This document shows, piece by piece, positions 1 to 5,451 of a DNA stretch of 5,488 bases. The stretch spans positions 1-5,488 of the forward strand of contig DIYS01000259.1 of the NCBI GenBank assembly GCA_002429115.1, given 5' to 3'. The notes beneath the pieces are model-generated. The model saw nothing but the letters and a program-made list of their open reading frames with translations. It searched no databases and was not told the origin of the DNA. Within the stretch, counting starts at the first letter, position 1, and every line of letters begins with the position of its first letter. Made by a program: the position numbers and the translations under genes. The stretch is from Saccharicrinis sp. UBA6048 (GTDB lineage Bacteria > Bacteroidota > Bacteroidia > Bacteroidales > Marinilabiliaceae).

Positions 1-885
1 GCAGTGAATTTTTCGGGTTAATATATCAATGCCTAAAAAGATGAATCGCATTGTTTTTATCTGATTCTCCAGGTTGAATTGACCTATTGCTTCTTCATCC
101 TCCGGTGATAGTTTATGGTTCTTTTGAAGAATTGGGGTGATTTTGTTAATAACATCCTCAACTTTTTCACCTCGTTTTGCAACCAAACCAAAATAATGCA
201 CCTGATCGCCGTAGTTAAAGGTTTGTTGCATCGACGTGAACGGCAGGTAAACGGTTTCTTTTTTATTGCTGCCAATATTTATTTGAGGGTTGTTTGATCT
301 AAAAACGCCAACTACCATAAAATAAACGCCATTAACACGCAAGTACTGGCCAACAGGATCTTCATCTTCGTCAAACATTACCTCGTATACTTTCTCGCCA
401 ATGATGCAAACTTTGCGTTTAAGCTTAATGTCTTCATCGTTTATATATCTGCCATACGGCATGGTACATGGATCAATTTCACGATAACTCGGATAATCAC
501 CCATCACATTAAAGGCTCCGGAGCGTTTACCTCTGACGATGTTTTCACCGCTTCTTAAGTTCCATCCATTTAATCGTGGAGAAATTACTTCAACTTCAGG
601 AACCTGATCTTTAATTGCTCTGATGTCATCATTATCAATCTGCCAATGCCGCCCACGTTTGAAACCTTCGTAAGCAACAGTTGTGTTCTCTGCCCACATA
701 AATCCGCTGTTGGTGGCAAAATCTTTAACACCTTCATAAACGCCATTCTTTAGACCATTACCTGATCCGGTCATGACAATTAACATGAAGATGGCCCAAA
801 ACACACCAAAGGCAGTGAGTACACTTCTCAATTTATTTTTTTTGATAGCATTAAATATCTCTTGCCATCTGTCTTTATCAAACAT
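1..885 (-). CDS. MacB/FtsX-type ABC exporter permease, partial (C-terminus cut by window edge)
   Basis: This is an open frame of 295 codons that starts at an ATG (885) and has no stop before the left edge. Seen: a cytoplasmic N-terminus (MFDKDRWQEIFNAIKKNKLR), one transmembrane helix at about residues 21-40, then a long extracytoplasmic domain up to about residue 275. That domain contains VNGVYFMVVGVF (184-195), the hallmark region of the MacB periplasmic core domain. Family knowledge: about 110-120 further residues with three more helices should follow. The protein is a paralogue of the next permease, sharing the KNKLR / WxIFMLI / GSGxGLxNG pattern near the N-terminus. It lies 22 bp downstream of that gene, so it is the third gene of an exporter operon. 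It would work in the inner membrane with the ATPase encoded at 2176-2907; the substrate is unknown. Oddity: the last visible residues (TRKIHC) are polar where the sister protein enters its second helix. Confidence 0.9.
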   Translation of the reverse strand, partial: MFDKDRWQEIFNAIKKNKLRSVLTAFGVFWAIFMLIVMTGSGNGLKNGVYEGVKDFATNSGFMWAENTTVAYEGFKRGRHWQIDNDDIRAIKDQVPEVEVISPRLNGWNLRSGENIVRGKRSGAFNVMGDYPSYREIDPCTMPYGRYINDEDIKLKRKVCIIGEKVYEVMFDEDEDPVGQYLRVNGVYFMVVGVFRSNNPQINIGSNKKETVYLPFTSMQQTFNYGDQVHYFGLVAKRGEKVEDVINKITPILQKNHKLSPEDEEAIGQFNLENQIKTMRFIFLGIDILTRKIHC

Positions 886-907
886 AGCTTTTGACTTTGG
901 GTTAGAG

Positions 908-2164
908 TTATTCGTCGTGTAAGGCTTCAATCGGTCGGATGGCTGCTGCTTTGCGCGCCGGAATATACCCGGCAATCAGTCCGGCAGTTACCAGTATCAC
1001 CAAAGCCGATAATGCCACATTGAAGTCGGCTGAAGGATTAAAAAATGCCCTCTGCACATCCTGATTTTCAACAGCTACCTGTTGAAGGATTGCCGAAACA
1101 CCAGCCAGTAAGCCCATACCAGCAATTAGGCCCATAAGGCCAGCCAAAGCTGTAATAAGAACAGATTCAGATAATACCAATCGAATGATGGAGAAAGGAC
1201 TGGCACCAATTGCTTTTCGTATGCCGATTTCTTTGGTTCGTTCCTTTACCAGGATGATCATGATATTACTAACGCCAACAATTCCGGCAATGATGGTCAT
1301 AATGCCAATGACCCAAACAAACATCCGGATGCCAGCAAAAACTCCTTGAGCTTGCTTAAAATTTTCCAATGTATTCCAGATGCCAATAGCCTGTTTATCA
1401 TCAGGTGCAACACGATGACGCTCAATTAAAAGATCGCGCACTTCATCTTCAATGCGTTTGTTTTCTGCTACTGTTGTGGCATTTGTAGAAATTGCCATTT
1501 CAGTTAAGCGATTATTGCCGTTAAAGATTCGTTGTGTTGTAGTCAAAGGCATGTACAACTGTTTCTTGTCTTTATCTTCCGGATCAAGAAATGTACCTAC
1601 AACCATAAATGGAACGCCATTAACCCGTATGTATTTGCCAATTGGCTTTTCTTCTTCATCTTTGAACAGATGCTTTTGAACCGGTTCGGAAATGATAATG
1701 GATTTCCTGAACTGTTTGATGTCGAATTCATTAATATAGCGTCCCTGAAGCATGTCAACGAGCTGAATCTTTTTAAATTCAGGCATTATACCTTCAATTC
1801 GGAAGTCGCCATATTCATTCTTATAAGTCACTGCATAATCACCCCAAAGATGAAAACGACCAGAAAAGTTATCCATGTCATCCTCAAACTTTCGTTTTAA
1901 TATATCACCATCGGCAACGGTAAAATTAATGCGGCGACCAGCTTTTAGTCCATCATGAGCCACTTGCGTTCTTCGGCTCCATATCCATAAAGCATTCTTT
2001 GATGTGTTTCTGAAGTTAAATTCCATGCCATTCTCAAGGCCTTTGCCCGATCCTAAAAGAATGATAAGCATAAAGATTCCCCAGGCAACACTGAATCCTG
2101 TCATTATTGCTCTCAGCTTATTTTGTCTAAGCGTAGAGAAAATCTCTTGAATATAGTCAATCAT
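908..2164 (-). CDS. MacB/FtsX-type ABC exporter permease, complete
   Basis: This is a 418-residue inner-membrane permease, a normal length for stand-alone MacB-like permeases. Seen: helix 1 at about 18-38 (IMTGFSVAWGIFMLIILLG), an extracytoplasmic MacB core domain at about 45-275 including VNGVPFMVVGTF (181-192), helix 2 at about 281-305, helix 3 at about 330-358 and helix 4 at about 384-402. After helix 2 comes VKERTKEIGIRKAIGAS (306-322), the conserved cytoplasmic FtsX-domain segment thought to contact the ATPase. The C-terminus ends in IPARKAAAIRPIEALHDE, the usual family ending. The start ATG lies 11 bp after the stop of the ATPase gene, and the paralogous permease follows 22 bp downstream. 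Inferred role: with the ATPase it forms a type VII (mechanotransmission) exporter that moves an unknown substrate, such as a peptide, lipid or drug, out of the periplasm. No substrate can be read from the sequence. Confidence 0.95.
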   Translation of the reverse strand: MIDYIQEIFSTLRQNKLRAIMTGFSVAWGIFMLIILLGSGKGLENGMEFNFRNTSKNALWIWSRRTQVAHDGLKAGRRINFTVADGDILKRKFEDDMDNFSGRFHLWGDYAVTYKNEYGDFRIEGIMPEFKKIQLVDMLQGRYINEFDIKQFRKSIIISEPVQKHLFKDEEEKPIGKYIRVNGVPFMVVGTFLDPEDKDKKQLYMPLTTTQRIFNGNNRLTEMAISTNATTVAENKRIEDEVRDLLIERHRVAPDDKQAIGIWNTLENFKQAQGVFAGIRMFVWVIGIMTIIAGIVGVSNIMIILVKERTKEIGIRKAIGASPFSIIRLVLSESVLITALAGLMGLIAGMGLLAGVSAILQQVAVENQDVQRAFFNPSADFNVALSALVILVTAGLIAGYIPARKAAAIRPIEALHDE

Positions 2165-2175
2165 GGTTTCTAAGC

Positions 2176-2907
2176 TTAAGGATTGACATAAATAGCATGA
2201 CTGCTTTTATCAGCTAACGGTACATTCGTATGGTTCGATTCAATAATGCCATCCTTAAGCCGGATAATTCTTTGGGTCATGTTTGCTATATCATTCTCAT
2301 GGGTAACAATAATAACAGTTATCCCTGTAGAATTAACCTCTTTAAGAATTTCCAATACTTCGTAAGATGTTTGAGTATCAAGAGCACCTGTTGGCTCATC
2401 GGCCAAAATGACCTTCGGTTCGGAAATTAATGACCGTGCAATGGCAATGCGCTGTTTCTGTCCTCCCGACAATTCACTGGGCAGATGGTTCCACCAGTCT
2501 TTAAGTCCTAACCGATCGAGTAATTCAAGTGCTTTTGCATTTCTCTTTTTTCTGCTGACACCTTTGTAATATAATGGGAGTGCAACATTTTCCATCGCAT
2601 TTTTAAACGAGATGAGGTTAAATGACTGGAAAATAAAGCCTATATACTTATTCCTGAATGCCGCTGCTTTTCGCTCACTCATTTTTTGAATAAGAATATC
2701 ATTTAAATAATATTCTCCCTGATCGTAATTATCCAGTATTCCAAGGATGTTTAATAGTGTAGACTTACCGGAACCTGATGATCCCATGATTGAGACCATT
2801 TCTCCTTCCTTAATATCAATGTCCAGGCCTTTTAAGACATGTAAGGAGTTGCTGCCGGTGACATAGGATTTGTGTAATTGATTTACACGAATAATGCTTT
2901 GGCTCAT
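2176..2907 (-). CDS. ABC exporter ATP-binding protein (MacB/LolD-type ATPase)
   Basis: This is a 243-residue cytoplasmic ATPase that powers the two permeases encoded downstream. All nucleotide-binding motifs are present and intact: Walker A GSSGSGKST (42-50), Q-loop Gln94 in FIFQSFNL, signature LSGGQ (146-150), Walker B VILADEP with Asp170 and Glu171, D-loop GALD (174-177) and switch His203 in VTHE. The NLISFKNAMENVALPLYY stretch after the Q-loop is typical of the LolD/MacB branch. I chose the ATG at 2907 because MSQSIIRVNQLHKSY begins the usual first strand of the domain. In-frame starts at 2958 (ATG) and 2961 (TTG) would add 17-18 residues with no counterpart in the family. It is the first gene of the visible operon. 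I found no good TAnnTTTG box upstream on this strand, so the promoter is unassigned. A periplasmic adaptor and a TolC-like gene often accompany such operons but are not in view. Confidence 0.95.
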   Translation of the reverse strand: MSQSIIRVNQLHKSYVTGSNSLHVLKGLDIDIKEGEMVSIMGSSGSGKSTLLNILGILDNYDQGEYYLNDILIQKMSERKAAAFRNKYIGFIFQSFNLISFKNAMENVALPLYYKGVSRKKRNAKALELLDRLGLKDWWNHLPSELSGGQKQRIAIARSLISEPKVILADEPTGALDTQTSYEVLEILKEVNSTGITVIIVTHENDIANMTQRIIRLKDGIIESNHTNVPLADKSSHAIYVNP

Positions 2908-3047
2908 AATGACTTTTTCCTTAATTGTAATAGTTTCTAATGGGTAGAATGATTGCATCAAGTCTTATGCCGATGTGCTTAAGTGTCAGTTAAACAGGTG
3001 AATGGTATTAAGAGGGTTTTAGGGTGAGTGATGGAAATCATGTTTTT

Positions 3048-3063
3048 TGTTCGATTTCGTACA
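3048..3063. promoter_or_regulatory. Candidate operator dyad 1 (16-bp imperfect palindrome)
   Basis: TGTTCGATTTCGTACA is symmetric at six of its eight base pairs; the fourth pair and the central pair mismatch. It lies in the divergent intergenic region, 141 bp upstream of the ATPase start, and begins with the same TGTTCG half-site as the second dyad 67 bp away. Its size and symmetry fit binding by a dimeric repressor or activator. No regulator gene is in the window and the match could be chance. Confidence 0.25.
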
Positions 3064-3119
3064 TCGTGATTGTTACACCTCTTGCTATTAGTGCTTTTGA
3101 GTGGTGTATATGATTAAAG

Positions 3120-3144
3120 TGTTCGAAGTGTGCGTTTACGAACA
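3120..3144. promoter_or_regulatory. Candidate operator dyad 2 (TGTTCG-N13-CGAACA)
   Basis: Two perfect 6-bp inverted half-sites, TGTTCG (3120-3125) and CGAACA (3139-3144), are separated by 13 bp. The half-site repeats that of the dyad at 3048-3063. The centre-to-centre spacing of the two half-sites is 19 bp, close to two helical turns, which suits a dimeric regulator reading one face of the DNA. It could alternatively act as an RNA hairpin if transcribed. Confidence 0.25.
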
Positions 3145-3311
3145 GTTGAGCTATAATACGTTTTTGTTATTTCTAAAGTTTAGATCAATCAGTAACTTTA
3201 TTGTATCGATTGTAAACGTTTGGGAGAAAACGATTAATTCACAGATATAAGATTAATAACTGCAACGAAAATATGTTTTTGTGATTGGATAGCTAATATA
3301 AACCCTTGATT

Positions 3312-4340
3312 ATGAAAATGAAATGGATGTTAATAATGTTTCTGTTCGTCTTATCGGCTTGCGATGATCTTACATATCGATATTATACGCTGATTAATGC
3401 TGATGGAACAGTATTTAAACGAATCGTTGCGGAAGGCGATTCGTCAAGTGTATATGGTCAACCTTTTTCATTTGATATTAATAAGGGATGGAGTCTTAAA
3501 TACGATATAAAGGTTGATGCGAATAATGGCGATACACTTTTTATGGCGATAGCCGAGAAAGAATTTGAATCCGTTGAAGCAGTTAATCATTCGCTTTATT
3601 TTAAAAGTGATTCTGCCTTAAAAGATAATATTCATACTAAATTGGTTCGCAAGTTTGCCTGGTTCTTCACTTTTTATGAATATACAGAAACATTTCTTCA
3701 GCGATTCCCTTTTAAACACCTGTCAATAGATGATTATATGTCTGATGAGGAGTATGCGTATTTCTTTTTGGGAGATACATCTTGTGTGGAAATGATGTCG
3801 GATGTGGGAGTGAAAACTTTTGATCAGGAAGGCGAGTTGAAGTTTTTTAAGTACGTGTCTGCCTCATTAGGCATAGAATTTAAAGAACTGTGTAATAAAT
3901 ATGCCTCTGAAAATGGGCAGATTGAGTTAGGTCGGTCCGATTCTTTATTGATTATGCAGGTCTTTGAGTCATCAATAGATGACGAGCCTGATATAGAAGA
4001 AATTTGTTTGTTAATAGATAAGCAACTTGGGGTTTCTTGGTTGAGCGATGCTTTTAACAATGAATATTTTGTTGATTTTGAGAAGCAAATAGAGGATGAG
4101 CTGCTTTTTATAAATGAAATAGATTACTTTTCTGAGGTCGAAGTGCCAGGGCTGGTTCATGAAACGAATGCCCATACGGTGGATGATAATATTGCTAAGT
4201 GGCAGTTCAAACGGGGAAGTTTTGCATATAAGAACTATGTACTTCTATTAAAATATAGAATAGTTAATTATTGGACTTTTATAGTAGTTGGTGTACTTGT
4301 TATTATTTTAGTAGTAGCATTAATAAAGAGAAAGAGATGA
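3312..4340 (+). CDS. Unrecognised lipoprotein with C-terminal transmembrane helix (LppM/DUF3153-like ending)
   Basis: This is a 342-residue envelope protein that I cannot assign to a named gene. Seen: a short lipoprotein signal peptide, MKMKWMLIMFLFVLSAC, with acylated Cys17 followed by Asp-Asp. A long, acidic extracytoplasmic part follows, with an aromatic patch at 112-123 (VRKFAWFFTFYE). Near the end is VPGLVHETNAHTVDDNIAKWQF (278-299), then one transmembrane helix at about 319-338 and a basic tail KRKR. The pattern 'PG.v..TNA..v..N...W' plus a terminal helix resembles the end of LppM/DUF3153-type lipoproteins; this is inference from memory. I prefer the ATG at 3312 because the TTG at 3306 only adds two residues before the signal peptide. 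The stop overlaps the next start (ATGA, 4337-4340), so translation of the two is probably coupled. Asp after the Cys would favour inner-membrane retention under the enterobacterial rule. Confidence 0.85.
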   Translation: MKMKWMLIMFLFVLSACDDLTYRYYTLINADGTVFKRIVAEGDSSSVYGQPFSFDINKGWSLKYDIKVDANNGDTLFMAIAEKEFESVEAVNHSLYFKSDSALKDNIHTKLVRKFAWFFTFYEYTETFLQRFPFKHLSIDDYMSDEEYAYFFLGDTSCVEMMSDVGVKTFDQEGELKFFKYVSASLGIEFKELCNKYASENGQIELGRSDSLLIMQVFESSIDDEPDIEEICLLIDKQLGVSWLSDAFNNEYFVDFEKQIEDELLFINEIDYFSEVEVPGLVHETNAHTVDDNIAKWQFKRGSFAYKNYVLLLKYRIVNYWTFIVVGVLVIILVVALIKRKR

Positions 4341-4903
4341 AAAATGTTCTGGTAATTACATTGGTGTTACTTTTATTGGGTTGTGATTCCCATCCCAAAG
4401 TAGAAGTAAAAACATCCGAAGGTGATATTATTGTTGAGGTTTTTGAAGATAAAGTACCATTAACAGCATCTAGTTTCTTAAACCTTGTAGATGATAATAT
4501 ATATGATAGCGCTTTCTTTTATAGAGTGGTCACACTGACCAATCAGGATAAGAACTCAACTAAGATTGAAGTTGTTCAAGGTGGATTATATCATGATGAA
4601 CGTGTAAATATGATGAAAGTAATTAGGCATGAATCAACGGATGAAACAGGTATCTTGCATAAAGATGGTGTGATAAGCATGGCGCGATTGGAACCAGGCA
4701 CTGCTTCTTCAGAGTTTTTTATTTGTATTGGAGCTCAGCCGGAGTTGGATTATGTAGGTGAGAGGAATATGGATGGACAAGGTTTCGCAGCGTTTGGCAG
4801 GGTTATTAAAGGAATGGATGTGGTTAAGAAGATTCACAAACAGAAAAATACCAATCAAATTCTGGATACCATGGTAAAGATTGATTCAATAAGAAGAATC
4901 TGA
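4337..4903 (+). CDS. Cyclophilin-type peptidyl-prolyl cis-trans isomerase, lipoprotein
   Basis: This is a 188-residue enzyme that interconverts cis and trans peptidyl-proline bonds, here in the periplasm. Seen: signal peptide MKNVLVITLVLLLLGC with lipobox LLGC (Cys16, Asp at +2), then a cyclophilin domain at about 22-186. Its landmarks are TSEGDIIVEVFEDKVPLTASSFLNLV (26-51), FYRV (61-64) holding the catalytic Arg63, QGG (81-83), GVISMAR (111-117), ASSEFFICIG (123-132) lining the proline pocket, and FGRVIKGMDVVKKI (153-166). The loop between FYRV and QGG has 16 residues, where the usual 'FHRVIPGFMIQGG' has 6. I recall similar loops (NQ...KIEVIQGG) in a bacterial subfamily, so this is a variant rather than damage. 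The ATG at 4337 is chosen because it begins the signal peptide and overlaps the preceding stop; an upstream TTG (4271) would bury the signal. The partner lipoprotein is a plausible client or co-factor. Confidence 0.93.
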   Translation: MKNVLVITLVLLLLGCDSHPKVEVKTSEGDIIVEVFEDKVPLTASSFLNLVDDNIYDSAFFYRVVTLTNQDKNSTKIEVVQGGLYHDERVNMMKVIRHESTDETGILHKDGVISMARLEPGTASSEFFICIGAQPELDYVGERNMDGQGFAAFGRVIKGMDVVKKIHKQKNTNQILDTMVKIDSIRRI

Positions 4904-4955
4904 TACTATAGATGTACGCGATAAATATCAAAATCTCGAATGCTACGTCATAGTA
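4904..4955 (+). terminator. Long hairpin directly after the isomerase stop; possible terminator
   Basis: The dyad starts at the base after the TGA stop. Arms 4904-4916 (TACTATAGATGTA) and 4944-4955 (TACGTCATAGTA) form 12 pairs with one bulged A (4910) and one G-U pair. GCG (4918-4920) against TGC (4941-4943) can add three more after a bulged C, leaving a 20-nt AT-rich loop. Position argues for a 3' end signal of the lipoprotein-isomerase mRNA. There is no T-run after the stem on either strand, so it is not a standard intrinsic terminator and may instead protect the mRNA 3' end. Confidence 0.35.
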
Positions 4956-5097
4956 AACCTTAAATAACGTCTGCTTTCCAACTTCATTATAGATTGAATC
5001 CAATTTATTTCAAAAAAATCTCACCAACCAACCCCCACCAAATCAGCCCCTAAGTCCCCATCTTCAAACATCCCTTCAAAAAAATCCACTTTTAAAT
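4956..5097. other. Intergenic stretch with C-rich tract and A-tract repeats upstream of P1
   Basis: No gene is visible here. From 5020 to 5075 the plus strand is C- and A-rich with only two G (5046, 5054), and includes CCCCC, CCCC, CCCC and CCC runs. The minus strand is correspondingly G-rich. A perfect 12-bp direct repeat, TTCAAAAAAATC, flanks the tract at 5009-5020 and 5075-5086. The second copy sits just upstream of the P1 -33 box, where A-tracts commonly act as UP-like elements. Confidence 0.6.
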
Positions 5098-5128
5098 TTT
5101 GAAGTGTAAAAAAAACGCCCTTATTTTG
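5098..5128 (+). promoter_or_regulatory. Promoter P1, Bacteroidota -33/-7 type
   Basis: The -33 box TTTG (5098-5101) is followed after exactly 19 bp by TTATTTTG (5121-5128), which matches TAnnTTTG at 5 of the 6 specified bases. Nineteen to 21 bp is the expected spacing for the Bacteroidota primary sigma factor. An A-tract lies at 5078-5084, about 14-20 bp upstream. Transcription should begin a few bases after 5128, within CACCCGC, a start region that I associate with strong stable-RNA promoters in this phylum. Confidence 0.7.
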
Positions 5129-5133
5129 CACCC

Positions 5134-5164
5134 GCTTTTGAGAAAAACGCTTCTCATGAAAAGC
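5134..5164 (+). other. 5' hairpin at the start of the P1 transcript
   Basis: GCTTTT (5134-5139) pairs with AAAAGC (5159-5164) and GAGAA (5140-5144) with TTCTC (5151-5155), giving 11 pairs around a 6-nt loop with a 3-nt bulge. The bulge is the ATG (5156-5158) of the possible small reading frame. The structure lies at or within a few bases of the predicted 5' end, where it could protect the RNA or control initiation on that ATG. Confidence 0.45.
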
Positions 5165-5227
5165 AGGACTGGTAAGGGTTTCAACGCTTACGGGTACGTA
5201 TTGAAAGGTAAAAGACTTGACAAGTGA
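5156..5227 (+). CDS. Possible 23-residue leader peptide in the P1 leader
   Basis: An ATG about 25 bases after the predicted P1 start opens a frame of 23 codons ending in TGA (5225-5227). The peptide begins MKSRTGKGFNAYGYV and ends LKGKRLDK. It carries seven Lys/Arg against one Asp, so it is strongly basic. There is no Shine-Dalgarno site upstream, which is normal in Bacteroidota. Its length, position in a leader and the AAAGGAGGT touching its stop suggest a leader peptide or ribosome-sensing element. A 23-codon frame can easily occur by chance and I recognise no family, so this stays tentative. Confidence 0.28.
   Translation: MKSRTGKGFNAYGYVLKGKRLDK
5179..5206 (+). other. Bulged hairpin in the P1 leader
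   Basis: Two perfect helices stack on the 3' side: TTTCAA (5179-5184) with TTGAAA (5201-5206), and TACG (5189-5192) with CGTA (5197-5200), capped by GGTA. Only the 5' side carries a 4-nt bulge, CGCT (5185-5188). It lies within the possible leader peptide frame, so RNA structure rather than coding may explain this sequence. Confidence 0.4.
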
Positions 5228-5235
5228 AAGGAGGT
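5227..5235 (+). promoter_or_regulatory. Perfect anti-Shine-Dalgarno complement without a start codon
   Basis: AAAGGAGGT pairs at all nine positions with the canonical 16S 3' tail (ACCTCCTTT as DNA). Its first base is the last base of the leader-frame stop. No ATG, GTG or TTG follows at 4-12 bases; the next bases are TTAATAACTTAG. Strong Shine-Dalgarno sites are rare in Bacteroidota, whose ribosomes mask the 16S tail. The site may therefore bind special ribosomes, act in processing, or be chance. Confidence 0.4.
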
Positions 5236-5290
5236 TTAATAACTTAGTTTTCCTGTCAAAAAAAAGCTTTAAATTTTTTCTAAAAATAGT

Positions 5291-5323
5291 TTTGGAAATT
5301 AGAAATAAAAACCTTTATCTTTG
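5291..5323 (+). promoter_or_regulatory. Promoter P2, Bacteroidota -33/-7 type, perfect -7 box
   Basis: TTTG (5291-5294) and a perfect TATCTTTG (5316-5323) are 21 bp apart. The bases after the box, CAGCCGC, closely match those after P1 (CACCCGC). An A-tract (5258-5265) and T-rich DNA lie upstream. It has the same orientation as P1, with boxes 193-195 bp further on. This is the best single promoter match in the window. Confidence 0.8.
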
Positions 5324-5336
5324 CAGCCGCAAAAAC

Positions 5337-5364
5337 AACAAGGGTTGCCTGTGCAGAGCTTGTT
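5337..5364 (+). other. Hairpin near the start of the P2 transcript
   Basis: AACAAG (5337-5342) pairs with CTTGTT (5359-5364). Inside, TGC (5346-5348) pairs with GCA (5353-5355) around a CTGT loop, leaving a symmetric 3x3 internal loop (GGT/GAG). It begins within about ten bases of the predicted P2 start, mirroring the hairpin near the P1 start, though the sequences differ. Confidence 0.4.
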
Positions 5365-5451
5365 AAAGCATGGGATTTGCAAGGTGTTGAGAAGGTTTTA
5401 AATTAGTTTTGAAGGCCGGTTTTTTAAAAGCGACAGCGATAAAAAAAATAA

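Larger units (their letters stand above)
2908..3311. other. Divergent intergenic region, about 400 bp, no gene found
   Basis: This stretch separates the leftward exporter operon from the rightward lipoprotein operon, so it should hold promoters for both. I see no open frame with coding character and no tRNA or other RNA gene. No CAAAnnTA, the reverse complement of the TAnnTTTG box, occurs on the exporter side between 2908 and 3200. On the plus strand there are only near matches, TAACTTTA (3193-3200) and TATGTTTT (3272-3279), and neither has a TTTG 19-21 bp upstream. Two dyads sharing TGTTCG are listed separately, and a perfect 8-bp palindrome AAACGTTT lies at 3214-3221. Low-activity or activator-dependent promoters are possible. 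Confidence 0.6.

Noticed and set aside
84..297. Short open frames on both strands near the left end
   Set aside because: They overlap the partial permease, whose reading frame is family-like across this stretch.
1532..1900. A 122-codon open frame on the plus strand, and a shorter one at 1452-1679
   Set aside because: Both lie wholly inside the permease gene on the opposite strand. They encode no recognisable motif, whereas the minus-strand frame has clear family motifs throughout.
2230..2430. A 66-codon plus-strand frame inside the ATPase gene
   Set aside because: It is antisense to the Walker B / signature region of an intact ATPase.
2908..2961. N-terminal extension of the ATPase from upstream TTG/ATG starts
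   Set aside because: The added 17-18 residues (MQSFYPLETITIKEKVI) have no counterpart in the family, and the ATG at 2907 gives a normal N-terminus.
3272..3279. TATGTTTT as a -7 box for the lipoprotein operon
   Set aside because: It is a near match to TAnnTTTG, but no TTTG or TTG lies 19-21 bp upstream, so I do not call a promoter.
3824..4060. A 78-codon minus-strand frame inside the lipoprotein gene
   Set aside because: It is antisense to a gene with a good signal peptide and a coupled downstream gene, and has no features of its own.
4271..4336. Upstream TTG start for the isomerase
   Set aside because: It would place 22 residues before a clean lipoprotein signal peptide. The ATG at 4337 overlaps the previous stop as ATGA.
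5217..5259. TTGACA / TGTCAA inverted repeat in the P1 leader as a terminator
   Set aside because: The stem is only 6 bp with a 31-nt loop and is followed by A rather than T on the plus strand, so it is not an intrinsic terminator for P1 transcripts.
5370..5390. Six-codon frame MGFARC in the P2 leader
   Set aside because: It is too short to support; it is mentioned only because its TGA begins the tail block shared with the P1 leader.
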